A stretch of DNA of 64,000 nt from positions 33,858 to 97,857 of the forward strand of contig CAJNOI010000263.1 of assembly GCA_905250115.1 (NCBI GenBank), written 5' to 3'. Shown piece by piece: positions 13,719-25,834 of this stretch (its first letter is position 1; each line of letters starts with the position of its first letter). Origin of the DNA: Adineta steineri. Its lineage: Eukaryota; Rotifera; Eurotatoria; Adinetida; Adinetidae. The notes beneath the pieces were generated by a model, which was not told the DNA's origin, did no database searches, and worked only from the letters and a program-made list of their open reading frames with translations. Position numbers and translations under genes: made by a program.

Positions 13719-16700
13719 NNNNNNNNNNNNNNNNNNNNNNNNNNNNNNNNNNNNNNNNNNNNNNNNNNNNNNNNNNNNNNNNNNNNNNNNNNNNNNNNNN
13801 NNNNNNNNNNNNNNNNNNAATTTAATAATCCTAATGATCTTTAAAAACAACACATAAATATATTTCAAGTGTTAAATGAATTTACTTTGGAACACTCATA
13901 ATAAATGAATCAATTCCACCACGTTGAAGTATTTTTCGATGAGGATCTGAGAATGTTCGAACACGCGTTTCATCATTATCACTCGAGAGAATAAAATGAA
14001 CCTAATCAAATTAAGATTTATTTAATTAGAAACAAAATTCATCTTTTATACTTTTGATTGTGTTCCAGAATTTGCTCGTTGACCAGTAAAAACAAGAATT
14101 TGATAATAATATTGATCAGATTTATCATTATCAGGTAATGGTGTTACTCCTAACTAAAGAAATAAATGAAATAAATTTAATCAAGAAATATTATTAACCA
14201 TCTAAATTTACTTTTTCAATATCTTTTCTATCTTTAAAACGTCCAAAAATCATCAAAATAATATAAGCAATAGATATACAAATAACTGTTAAATAAATTG
14301 TTTTATTTTTTAGAAAATCAGCATTTGCAAAAACATAACTCCAATTAATTGGTTCTGGTAGAACAATAAAACCACCAGCAAATGATGTTAAATGAGTTGA
14401 TAAACATTCTGTTTCATAATGATTTGTCAACGATCCAACCTAAGATTAAATAAATACCAAAGATTCTTTATTTTTCTAATTTATCTTATACTTACAATTA
14501 ATCCATCTGATTTCCAATTATTATTTTCATCAAGATAATAACAACCTGATGTATATATACGAAGTTCATAATTTGATGTAAAATTAAATGGTTCACTGGT
14601 AATTGGTAAAGACGTGTTTATTGAAGAACTATTTAAACAATAATTATTTATTTCTGTTGAATTTAATTCTCGTATTCCAAAAATTAATGATTGATGACCA
14701 GGTGTTTGTTGATTATCAATAAAATATCGATATATATCATCATTGGTTAAATCTATAATTACAAAAAAAGAAATCTATATGAATGTTCAAGAAAAGAAAA
14801 CATACTAAAAGGACAAAATAGTGTCCATCCATCAATAATATTAATTGAACTATTTAATAGTGGTGTTTGATCGAACTTATAAATAAATAAATAACTTAAA
14901 TTTGTATTTAAAGAATGAATTTCAAAATGAATTGAAATAGGAAGTGAACTTGTTATATTAATATAATGATAATTAAATAATAAATTATTAATAGTTGAAT
15001 TAATTGATGTAACAGTTTGTAAATACATTGATGGAATTACTAGATTTGGATCACGAGGAATTATTAGTTTTATTGAATTATTTCCATTGGCTTGAAACGA
15101 AACTTCATTTCCATTTTGATCGATAATTGAAAGTGAAGTTGATCTTGAAAGATTCGTATTTTGGAAATTTCCAAATGAAGCAAGTGGATCTACTCTTGAC
15201 TGAATAAAACAAAAAATAATTTAACAAAAATAGATTCAAATTGTAAAAATTTACTCGAAGTGAAATTGAAGAATTAGACGTTGAGTTTAAAATAAAACTG
15301 GATGGAATATTAAATTGAGCATTTTCAACTTGTTTCACAAGTTTATCTTTGAGTGATTGAATTGATATAGTTTCTAATGATACAAATGATTGAGATGTGT
15401 TAATTATTGACTTTTGACCAATATTTAAATGAATATTTAATGAAGAAGTTAATAATGATATCATTTGTGTTACTTGACTATTGATTTGATTTGCTAATTG
15501 TTTTTGATAATAAATATTTCGATTTCTTTCAATTGTTTCAGTAGAAAAATCATTTCCACCAGAAAATAAATCTTCAGAAGAAAACAAATTCAAATGCAAT
15601 AATAATTAATTATATTAAAAGAATCGTACTTAAATTTGACCATGCAGATTCAAGATCAGTATTATAATCAGTTGGTACCATATTTGCACGAGAATAATCT
15701 AAGTCAAGTGTACTTGTTCGTCCTTGTAATGGTCCATTCACAGCCTAAAATTATTAGGATCAATAATTGAAGAAAAAAAAATTGTTTTTTATGTTAAAAT
15801 CTTTAGGAAACGTGCTAGTACTTTACAACGTCTAACAGTTACGATATATATTCTTTTTATCATATTTATTTTTTCATAGATGATCAGTAACGTGACTCTC
15901 ATCAGTGACAGATTGAGGAGAAGCAAAAATAGAGCTATCATACGGCAGATGATCTTTCGAAAGTGTTTTTTTTTATCGAGAATCATTTCCCTTTATAAAT
16001 CTTAGTTTTGTAAAGAGTTTGATAGAGACATAAGAATACTGATTTCATATATTTTACATTTAAAATATTTGAAGCACATTGAAAAAGTTGATTTGATGCT
16101 GATTGAGCATCTTCATATGAGATTTTTTCAAACATTGCATATAATGCAGCAGATAATTCATAACATCTATTTGATACAAACATCTAAAATTATTCAAAAA
16201 TATAAATATTTTCAATAAAAATATTCTTTATAATTTTACTAAAGTATTTCGTGTTAATTGATTTGTTGCTTGGGTTAATTGAACTAATGATGATGATTGT
16301 AATATGATACTATTTGATGTTGTTATAAGAAGATTAGTTATAAATGGTACTAGATAATCTCGAACATTTGCCAGAGAATTTAATTCTATATTATAATCAA
16401 TCAAAGCTGATTCATTCAATGGTATTGAAGTCTATTTTAAATGAAAATCAAATCAAATCAAATCTATTAAATTCAATTACTTGTTGTAAATTTTGTCTTC
16501 CTAATAATGATACTGAAATATCTACAGCTGATATTCCATCTAAAACAAAATTATTTTAATTATCTTTCGATAAACTGAATATGAATATTTACTTGATATA
16601 GCTTTATCTAAATTTTCATTATTCATTTGATTGAATTCTTGTGATAATGCAATGATCATTTGTCCAACAACATTTTGATTTCCACTTGAAAGTAAACGAA

Positions 16701-19700
16701 CAATTGGATTATTTGTTATTGTACTCGATGAATTTGTTATTTTATCAATTAAATCATTGATTATTGTCAAATCTGCAATAACATTAACAGAAGATATATT
16801 CACTTGTGTAACAGAACCCGCAAGATCTCGAACGTAAACAACAAGATTAAGTAATGAAGTTTCATTATCACCAGTTGGTAATCGAACTTGAAAATTATAT
16901 TCTGATGAAAATGCAATTATTGTTCGTTGTGATATGTCTGTTGTCCATGCTAAAAATTACAAGATGTGCAAAAGTCACTTTATCAAAACATACATTGACT
17001 ATTTTCACTAATGCTCAAGTAAATTAACTGATTTTTCTATGAATAATAGAGATTTGCTCAATATTTATATTTATAAACAATTTGTTAAATACACTGTTTT
17101 CACCCTATACATGAAAAACTAAACTTTTCTTGTTGAAATCAATACTGATATATAATAAAGAGTTGAACATGTCACTATCATTGAGAAATAGTCAGTCCGT
17201 AATAAAAACTAAACATACCATATAATGAATAATCTTGTATTCCATCTACATCATACCAATTTGGACACTCAATAGTAAATAAAGTAGTTATAGTACCATT
17301 AAGAGGATTAATTGAACATGAACCATTTGAAGGCGGTTGATTAATAATAAAATTCAATGCACTTGTACTTATTGCGGATTGGAATGTATAAACAACTTCA
17401 AAACGCCAAAGACTTATTTGAAGATTATTAAGAAATAATTGATCTGTTGCTGTGAAATTACTTGTATTTGTACCTAAAATAATCAATAAAAAAATATATC
17501 TGATAATTAAAAACACAAGATTTTTACCAAAAAACCAAATATTTTCATATGAACTTGTTTGATTAAATAAAGTCCATTGAGTAGAATTTGAAGTTGTTGA
17601 ATTGTCCGATCCTTGATAAATATTCCATTTAATATTTTGAAGATTTGTACAAGTTCCAATACAAATAGTAAATAGAGCAACTTGTGTTGTTGGATTAAGA
17701 AGTTGAAATTCAAGATTTGGAACACACATTGGTGATATTACACAACTAAAATAAATCTTTTTCATTAGAATAATTCAATTAAAAACTTATAAATAATTTA
17801 CCCAACAGCAATCAGTTGCGGATGAGTAATTTCAACTGTAATAAGAACATAACCTGTTGCTTGAATAGAAGCATTCTTACGATTTTCCATATAAACCATA
17901 AATTGGTAGATTTGATTTGATTGAAGTGAACCGCCAAGAACTGTTAGAGATGAATTAGGTGATAAACTTAAATTTCCAAATATCAATCCTGTTCCATTTC
18001 CTTTATAAAAAGTAAAAAAGAGAAATATTTCAATAAAGATTAGGAGCATCCATAAAACTAGACTGTCATTAACAATTTTACCTGATCGACTGGACAAACA
18101 TGATGGATTATAAGGATCAACTGTTGAATCATCAATTGATAATAATATTCCTTGTATATTTGGGAAATTATATAAACCATAAATTCGACAATAATATGTA
18201 TATTTCCATTTCTATGATTAAAAATAAAATAACACTTATTTGAATATTTGTGTATTGATATTACTTACAGTTGCATCAAATGTATCTTCATCAGGATCAA
18301 CCGAAAATGTTCCAGGATCAAGTAAAAGATCCTGTTGATCACCTCGTGTTACCATAGATGTTCCTAATTGAACAAGATTTGCTGTTATACCTGTTGCAGT
18401 TATTCTTACATAAGCTGAAGATGATGATTTTAAATTCGGTGAATCAATCATTGTCACAGTCAATGTTAGTTGATAGACACCATAATCAAGAGTTCTTGAT
18501 GGAATATAAAGTTCACTAAATGTTGTCTTAACTTTTTCACTTGATAGAATTTCAACTGAACAACTAGTTGACGTGCAATTCTTTATTGTCCATTTCGTAG
18601 TTGTCGAAAGTGAACCATCACAATTAAATTGAATCATCGAACTAATATAAAAATCCTGACTACGCCGATATGACATTGGAAATGATAGAGATGATTGTCC
18701 AGGAATCAATGTAATCGTCGGTGAATAACAAGCTAATTTAGAAAAGAAAAATCGATAAACTATATTTTTTATATTATTCATACTATTACTTTCATTAATA
18801 TTTGATGTTTGAGAAGTTGTGATGGATGCCGTGCTACTTGAGGTACTGGTAGTGGTAGTACTAATTGTAGTACTGCTACTTGTAGTGCTGCTGCTGGTTG
18901 TAGTGGTGCTACTTGAGGTACTACTGCTTGTGGTGGTAGTACTACTTGTGGTACTGCTACTGCTCGTAGTGGTACTGCTGGTGGTGGTAGTGGTAGTAGT
19001 AGTGCTAATGCTCGTGGTAGTACTGCTTGTGGTGCTGCTACTTGTTGTAGTACTAGTGGTGGTAGTGGCAGTAGTAGTAGTACTTGAAGTACTGCTGCTG
19101 CTTGAAGTGGTGCTACTTGAGGTACTAGTGCTGCTCGTAGTAGTACTACTTGTGGTACTGCTACTGCTTGTAGTGGTGCTACTTGAGGTACTACTGCTTG
19201 TGGTGGTAGTGGTACTTGTGGTACTGCTGCTACTTGTTGTAGTACTTGTGGTGGTAGTAGTAGTAGTACTGCTAGTGGTGGTCGTGGTAGTAGTGCTACT
19301 TGAGGTGCTACTGCTGCTCGTACTAGTACTACTTGTGGTACTACTGCTACTTGTTGTAGTACTTGTGGTAGCAGTAGTAGTAGTAGTCGTACTTGTGGTA
19401 CTGCTACTGCTTGTAGTTGTACTGCTGGTGGTGGTAGTAGTAGTAGCGCTACTTGTAGTACTGCTACTTGTGGTACTGGTGGTGGTAGTGGTAGTGCTAC
19501 TGCTCGTAGTGGTACTGCTAGTCGTAGTGCTACTCGTAGTACTGGTTGTAGTAGTAGTAGTGCTACTAGTGGTGGTGGTAGTACTACTTGTTGTACTGCT
19601 ACTGCTTGTAGTCTTACTCGTGGTAGTAGTAGTAGTGCTAGTTGAGGTACTGCTGGTGCTGCTCGTAGTAGTAGTGGTGGTGGTAGTCGGTATTGCTGAA

Positions 19701-22700
19701 ATATAAAACAATAGTACTTTATTCAGTTAAATTAAAGAGAAGTTATACTAAAAACATCAATATGAGACCAAATAATTCAAACAACATATCATCTGATTTT
19801 TGTCAATTTTTTCAAATGATAGTCGCAAAAAAACTAAGTATCAACTACCATTTCATAATCTTCTACTATACACAAACAAACTTACTGCAATTGTTAGTTT
19901 GAAGAGTGAATTGTTGCACTCGACTATTATTTCGATCAGTAACATATATATTTCCATAGCTATCAAAAGCCATACTTTGTGGAAAAGATAATTGAGACGC
20001 AGTTGAACCACCTCCCAAACATCCCACTATACATCGAAAACCATAATAACTTGAAGCAACAATACGATGATTATAACTATCGACAATAAATAAATAACCA
20101 TTAGCATCAAGGACAATTCCAGTTGGATAGTTGAGCATAATATTTGTTGATGATCCATTACCAACGACTGCCACTCCATTTAATTGACCAGTTTGAACAA
20201 ATTGAATACGATTGTTAGCACAATCTGCAATATAAAGGTTCAGATTACTATCAGCATAGATTCCTTGAGGAGAATTAAGCATATTTGATAGTGATCCAGC
20301 AGAACCATTCCCGGCTGCAATTGTCGGAATGGTTGTACCATTATTAAGTAAAAGTTTAACTACTTGATGAAGATTTTTAAGTGAACAATAAAGATTATTA
20401 TTAATATCAATAAATAAACCATAACAACTTCCATTAACATTCATAACAGTTACACGATTTGATGTATTAAATGTATATTTATCAACTCGACCATATGAAT
20501 AACCATTATCAATATAAATATCACCAGTAATAGACATAAAAAGACTATATGGATTACTCAAATTACTATAACTTTTACTTGTTGATGTATTACTTCCTTG
20601 TGGCCATGATAAAATAGTGTTGCTAACTCGATTAGGTACATACACAGTATTAATTCCATTAATAAAAATACCATATGGTAATGTATCAATTGTACTACTT
20701 GATGTAAAAGTTGTTGCATTAGAATACCATAAAGCATTATAACAAAATGTTGGTTGATTATAAGAAAGACCTAAGAGAGATAAATTTATATCATGGAAAA
20801 CATAAACTAAAAATAACTTACTACATGAATTTGATGCTAATATAAACTTTTGCACGCGATAGTTAAATCTATCAGCAACAAATAGATTTCCATAACTATC
20901 AAATCTTAAAGTGGCTGGATAATACAATTGACTTGGTGCAGAACCAGATATTGTTGTACATCCAAATAAACATCGAAAACCATATGGTCCTGATCCAATT
21001 ATTCGATGATTATAACAATCCGCAATAAAAAGATATCCATTACCATCTAATGTAATACCACTTGGATTCAAAAGTGTAATAGTTCCTGGTACACTAGCTC
21101 CTACTAAAGTTATTGCAGTGAATTGTCCAATAGGAAACATCTGTATTCTGCAATTAGTAGAATCTGCAACATATAAATTAAATTTAGCGTCGACAAAAAT
21201 TCCAATAGGGAAGTTAAGCATAGTTGCTGTTGATCCAGCTGTACCGTTGCCAGCAACGATAGTTGACGTGAGTACATTATCATTTAACCATTTCTTAACA
21301 ACCTGATTAGAACTAGACGCTGAACAATAAAGAGTATTACTAATATCAACAAAAATGTCATAACACGCAGCAGGAACTGACATTACAGAAGTACTTAGAT
21401 TTGAGTTGAATGCAAATTTATCAACTCGACCATTTGCACCATTATCGACATATATATCGCCTAGGGGAGTAGCAAAAAGATCATTTGGTGTACTCAGATT
21501 ACCAGAAATAATTTTATCTGGATTAATACTTCCTTCGAGCCATACTACAACCTTATTAGTTTGTTGATTAGCTACATAAACAGTATTATTAATACTAACA
21601 AAAACACCATATACATAAGTTCCAGCCGTACTACTATTAGCAAATGTAATTGCATTTGTATACCAAGTTGCAGATGGACACAGATTTGGTTGATTAAGAG
21701 TCACACCTAATAAAAAGCAAAAATTGGCTAGATATCTCGCTCACTTCTGTTAGAATATATTGTCAAACCATTCTTATTTAAAAGAATCAATCTAATTTTA
21801 ATGAAGAAGAAGAAGAATATTTTGTTGTTTTCAGCTATATTGTAGTATCAAATACTATCAGAAGACAGTTTCATAGGCTTGATATTTTTCCTACAAAGAT
21901 TACTAATTTTACCTCTACATAGAACACCGACCTGCCTCTGAATTCTTTTGATGAATGACTAAAGTAAAGCAACTCAGCTTTCAATGATTTACACGACCAA
22001 ATCCAGATCTTAAGTGCTGTACTTCGGTTAAATTCTATAGTTCGAATTTAATGAAATCCACTTATCTATATTCATGAAACAAATAACAAAAATGTGACCG
22101 GTAATTATTCAGAGCATTAAATAACATTGTTGTTTTGCGTTATATTCGGACACAGATTGTTCACTTAGAAGAAATGTGTAGTGTGACAGGCTTCAATCGA
22201 TGCATATATACAGAGATATCAACTCACTTACTCAGATATGCGCAAGATTACAAGTCGCGAGTAACTTCAATAGATAGTATGACTTTAAAACTCGATATTT
22301 TAGATACTTTTCAATCTTAATTTATCGAATTACTATTCATATCATCGACACTACAGCTATCTGAGTAGCATAGTACGACGTATTTGTTGAAATGAGAATT
22401 TTGAAAATGCAATGAAGAGATGAAATATTAAAATATTTTTTCTCGCTTGTTCAATAATGAGAAAAGAAGATTATATTGTACTTACTATAAGAAGTACTTT
22501 CTATAAGAAACTTTTGTATTCGATTATTATATTGATCAACAACATACATATTTCCATAACTATCAAAACTTAGAGCTGTTGGATAATATAATTGACTAGA
22601 TGATGACCCAGAAACGCCTGAACATCCAACCAAACAGCGAAATCCGTTCGGTCCTGACGCAACAATACGGTGATTATCACAGTCCGTAATGTAGAGATAA

Positions 22701-25700
22701 TCATTAGCATCAAGAACAATTCCAGTAGGACAACTTAGAGCAATAGTCCCTATTGCTCCCGTACCTGCGACCGTTTTTCCAATTACTTGTGTTGATAGAA
22801 ATAATTGAATTCGACTGTTACCGCAATCAGCAACATATAAATTAAGATTTATATCAACGTAAATTCCACAAGGACCATTAAGTGTATTCGTACTTGGTAC
22901 CGAACAGTTTGCACCAGCAGCAACTGTCCACATAGCTGAATTAGTAGTCAATGATTTCACGACAACTTGATTGAGTGCATACATTGAACAATAAAGATTA
23001 TTATTAATATCGATGAAGAGACCCCAACACGAGTTCTTCACATACATTGCTGACGTACTAGTACTTGAATTTAATGTCCATTTATCAACTCGAGTATTTG
23101 AACCACCATTATCGATATAGATATCACCATTAATAGTAACGAATACAGTAAATGGATTAGACAAACCACTGGTGAGAATCCTTATGGGTGTGCTGCTACT
23201 GTCATGCCACACCTGAACACGGTTTGGAGTTCGCTCAGATACATATATAGTATTGTTAGTATCAATAAATATACCATACGGATTTGTTCCAATTATAGTC
23301 GTATTAGCAAAAGTTATTCCATTGGCGCTCCAAGAAGTATAGGCAGTGAATTTCGGTAAATTGTAAGAAAGAACTAAAAAACATTTTTATCCAAAGTTCT
23401 TATAAAAATTATTAAACTGTATTAAAAGCGACAAAGCCACTCAGCCTTAATAACCCCGTATTCGACGACGATATATAAATCGTCTACTCTATACTTAGAT
23501 ATTATGGACTCGAACACGTCTAACGATTTATTTCGTTAGATTAATAGATTAGTTTAGTATATCAGAAACTCTTCACATTCGTTCAAATATTTTATCGCCT
23601 TCAATTAGCAACGCTGGAGAACTGAGAAATCGGAATTTTTCAACTGTCAGGAACTATTAAACAAAGCTACTTTGCTTTTCTAAATTATACATATCCAACT
23701 TGAAAATAGGAACGGTGAGTGTTGGTGGTAAGATCAAAAAAAGTCATAAAAGAATTTAATCTCTTCTAAAATCTCTCCGCTGGTAGCTCATATATGTCTT
23801 TATATTCATCTTAAAATTTTCTAGTTAGGGATGAACTACCTCTAGCCTAAGATGGTGCTAAGTTGAAAAGATCAGACAGGACCAGATGGATAGATCTAAA
23901 TTCGTCCTAACTGTTTGCAAATACGATTTCATAATTGAACAATGCTATTTGACACGGTCCAACTTTATAAGAGTAGAAAAGTAAATCAGATAGACCCATA
24001 GTGATCAATCAAAATCCACACTGGCATCAACCGATTATCTATATCGCCATCTACTTCTGTAGAAGAATTGCAGAAGCATGTCTATTTATCAGCCCTTCGG
24101 CACTTCTCTCGCAAAAAAGATGATCGTAGTCTACTTTAAGTCATTTTCAAACATTCTGATAAAGAAATTACGTACGTTTTGAAGATGATGCAGTTGTCAA
24201 AGTAGTATTGGTTGAAGTTACTATTAAAAAGAAATATAAATTATTCGTAAAGCATAATCGATGAGAAAATACCAGTAGATATAGTTGTAACAGCTGTCGT
24301 TCCATCTATAAGAGAAATTGAATTAAAAAAGAATAATTTCATTGAAAAATAAACACAGGACAATTTTTTCTTCCGAGTTTGATGTAAGGACATATATAAG
24401 TGTATTCTGAATTTTAATGAATAAAATATCGACTCTCGTTCACTTATACTAATACCTGTCCATTGTTGGATGTGATACAATTAATTTTTACTTACTACAT
24501 GCATTTGTAATCAGGAGAAATTTTTGAATTCTATTATTGCCGTAATCACTGACAAATATGTTTCCATAACTGTCAAAACTAAGCATTCTTGGGGCATATA
24601 ACTGATTCGATTGCGATCCTAGTCCAGAACAAGCGGCAATACATTGAAATCCGTAAGGTCCTGAGCCAATAATACGGTTATTATTAAAATCACTAATAAA
24701 TAGATATCCATCAGCATCAAGAACAACTGCAATTGGCAAATTCAAAGTGATGGTTCCTGTTGCTATTGTTGTTCCATTCAACTGTCCTGATAAAAATTTT
24801 TGAATTCTATTATTGTTGCCATCAGCCACATATAAACTAAGATTATTATCGACGAAGATCCCGCGAGGAGAATTAAGTGTTAACGATGTTGCTCCAGCAG
24901 TACCTGTACCAGCGACAATACTCAACATATTGAGACTTTTATCCAATGATTGCGAGACAATTTGATGAGAAGCATACACTGAACAGTAGAGCATATTATT
25001 GATATCGACGAAAACACCAGTGCATTGTGGACAAACATACATCGCCGGAACACTACTATTTGAATTTGTTCCCCATTTGTCTATTCGCATATTTGAATAG
25101 GCATTATCGACATAAATATCACCATTGTCTGTGACGAAAAGGCTATAAGATGCGTACAAACCACCAGAGATAGTTCTTGAGGGTGTCATATTGCCGTTAA
25201 GCCATACCTGGATCCGATTATTTAATCGATCAGCAACATAGACGGTATTATTTGAATCGACAAAAATACCAGTGGGACTTGTACCAACTACAGTGCTGTT
25301 CGCGAACGTTATTGCTGTAGAATTCCACGATGCATTTGCGCAAAGTTTAGGTTGATTGTAGGAGATGCCTAGATAAAATTAGAAAACTGTAACTGAAGCT
25401 TGAACGATAAAGATTATTATAAACTCAAATGGAGCATTTAGTAATTTCGTTCACAATATTACTCAAACATGAAATTCTATAGAAAATGTTTTTCGAAACT
25501 TTGATATTGATTTCTAAGACTACTAATTCGAGCTTTAATCTGTTAAAGCATTCCAGAATATAATGAATGTCTTGGACACGTTGTTATCATATCGAGTTTA
25601 GCCATAGACAGAAAAATTTGCTGTGGCTTCAATCATTTCTCAGATTCGTATAGATCGAATAAATGTGATATATTATTGGTGAGATTTGTCGGAGATTTAT

Positions 25701-25834
25701 GTCCGAAAAAAGATCAAAGCTCAATAGTTTTACTCTTCCTAAAACAATTTTGAAAAGTGTATCAAACACGCACCTGATATTGATCCAATCAACAGCAACC
25801 ACAACCAAATATGGAAAATGTCAAATAATATCAT
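12445..25834 (-). CDS. Giant NHL-mucin-REJ-GPS-PLAT-polycystin membrane protein (gapped)
   Basis: A polycystin-1/PKD1L/PKDREJ-type receptor-channel with an unusual NHL-propeller ectodomain. Predicted exons in transcript order: 25834-25774, 25368-24496, 24305-24273, 24220-24176, 23373-22486, 21706-20822, 20770-19886, 19695-18790, 18732-18269, 18211-18082, 18000-17802, 17745-17528, 17473-17219, 16949-16593, 16539-16481, 16431-16240, 16183-16058, 15744-15630, 15571-15255, 15199-14806, 14752-14496, 14439-14212, 14153-14052, 14001-13886, 13838-(gap)-13532, 13473-12563, 12498-12445. Every junction outside the gap is GT-AG and keeps frame; about 3090 codons are visible. Order: signal peptide, four NHL propellers, Ser/Thr stalk, REJ, GAIN/GPS with HLT cleavage motif, TM1, PLAT, channel. 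By family knowledge the GPS would be self-cleaved and the C-terminus would form a cation channel. Most of PLAT and the middle TM region is missing in the N run. The chief alternative, two separate genes, is argued against by the 56-base in-phase intron joining stalk to REJ. Confidence 0.82.
13719..13818. other. 100-base assembly gap inside the PLAT-to-channel region
   Basis: Run of exactly 100 N. The coding sequence enters in early PLAT and leaves near the end of the polycystin domain, so the true distance must be much longer than 100 bases. Confidence 0.95.
13819..14153 (-). CDS. Start of PLAT/LH2 domain, broken by assembly gap
   Basis: Part of the giant gene (exons 14052-14153, 13886-14001 and 13838 into the gap). 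It reads DQYYYQILVFTGQRANSGTQ, VHFILSSDNDETRVRTFSDP, GGIDSFIMSVPK and then SLGLLN before the N run, matching the first half of a PLAT domain in a polycystin-1-like protein. The second half is not present. Confidence 0.8.
14212..16949 (-). CDS. GAIN-like region, GPS motif and first transmembrane helix
   Basis: Part of the giant gene (exons from 16949 to 14212). A long helical and beta region ends in CYYLDENNNWKSDGL and then TECLSTHLTSFAGGFIVLPE, a classic GPS with cleavage expected at HL-T. It is followed by INWSYVFANADF and the hydrophobic helix IYLTVICISIAYIILMIF, typical of TM1 in PKD1-like and PKDREJ proteins. Ten exons, introns about 50-170 bases except 15745-16057 (313). Confidence 0.85.
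17219..18732 (-). CDS. REJ module exons
   Basis: Part of the giant gene (exons 18269-18732, 18082-18211, 17802-18000, 17528-17745, 17219-17473). Hallmarks of receptor-for-egg-jelly modules are visible: QQDLLLDPGTFSVDPDEDTF, KWKYTYYCRIYGLYN, LTLTVTM, PPSNGSCSINPLNGTITT and the closing PNWYDVDGIQDYSLY. In polycystin-1-like proteins this region lies between the ectodomain modules and the GPS. The name comes from a sea urchin sperm receptor; function here is unknown. Confidence 0.85.
18790..19695 (-). CDS. Ser/Thr-only stalk exon (302 codons)
   Basis: Part of the giant gene. It is almost entirely Ser and Thr with rare Ala/Ile/Lys, made of ACT/ACC/AGT/AGC/ACA codons, and begins TIPTTTTTTTT. Such segments are expected to be densely O-glycosylated, holding the propellers away from the membrane. 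The plus strand over the same bases reads as Val/Leu repeats and is a shadow. The exon ends in SQTSNINE before a GTAATAG donor. Length is likely polymorphic because of the trinucleotide structure. Confidence 0.8.
19886..20770 (-). CDS. NHL propeller 4 (single phase-1 exon, 295 codons)
   Basis: Part of the giant gene. It starts SLSYNQPTFCYNALWYSNAT and contains blades such as NLYIADCANNRIQFV, GYLFIVDSYNHRIVASSYYG and SYGNIYVTDRNNSRVQQF. It ends NNCS before GTAAGT. Its length equals propeller 3 exactly, which fits recent tandem exon duplication. Confidence 0.87.
20822..21706 (-). CDS. NHL propeller 3 (single phase-1 exon, 295 codons)
   Basis: Part of the giant gene. It starts SVTLNQPNLCPSATWYTNAI after a TTATTAG acceptor and holds blades such as NLYVADSTNCRIQMF, GYLFIADCYNHRIIGSGPYG and SYGNLFVADRFNYRVQKF. 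A 51-base intron (20771-20821) separates it from propeller 4. Confidence 0.87.
22486..23373 (-). CDS. NHL propeller 2 (single phase-1 exon, 296 codons)
   Basis: Part of the giant gene. The header LLSYNLPKF...SWSANGITF is followed by blades such as PYGIFIDTNNTIYVSERTPN, NLYVADCGNSRIQLF, DYLYITDCDNHRIVASGPNG and SYGNMYVVDQYNNRIQKF. The exon ends at a GTAAGT donor after TCTTATA. The intron after it (21707-22485) is 779 bases and I found no further exon in it. Confidence 0.85.
24176..24305 (-). CDS. Two small Thr-rich linker exons (24273-24305 and 24176-24220)
   Basis: These symmetric phase-1 exons of 33 and 45 bases encode NGTTAVTTIST and VTSTNTTLTTASSSK. They have matching acceptor and donor signals, separated by a 52-base intron. 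They would form a short glycosylatable linker between propellers 1 and 2. Because they are symmetric they could be skipped without frame change. Confidence 0.5.
24496..25368 (-). CDS. NHL propeller 1 (single phase-1 exon, 291 codons)
   Basis: Part of the giant gene. It contains repeated NHL-type blades such as GIFVDNNLSLYVADGNNNRI, DGYLFISDFNNNRIIGSG and SYGNIFVSDYGNNRIQKF. It begins with ISYNQPKLCANASWNSTAITF, a header shared with the other three propeller exons, and ends NACS before a GTAAGT donor. NHL propellers are extracellular or cytosolic binding surfaces; placement after a signal peptide implies extracellular. Confidence 0.85.
25774..25834 (-). CDS. Exon 1 of the giant gene: signal peptide
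   Basis: The ATG at 25834-25832 opens 20 codons, MILFDIFHIWLWLLLIGSIS, a hydrophobic signal sequence. They are followed by one base and a GTGCGT donor. The leftover G joins GC at 25368 to give Gly, leading straight into ISYNQPKLC, the start of the first propeller. The start is chosen because it is the only upstream exon I found with a signal peptide and matching phase. Confidence 0.65.

Noticed and set aside
18819-19706. Plus-strand 295-codon Val/Leu ORF
   Set aside because: Exact antisense of the Ser/Thr stalk exon; the minus strand is supported by splice sites and flanking REJ and NHL exons.
21707-22485. Possible missing exon inside the 779-base intron between propellers 2 and 3
   Set aside because: The flanking exons join in phase without it, and the only ORF inside (22135-22320, plus) is on the wrong strand and shows no motif.
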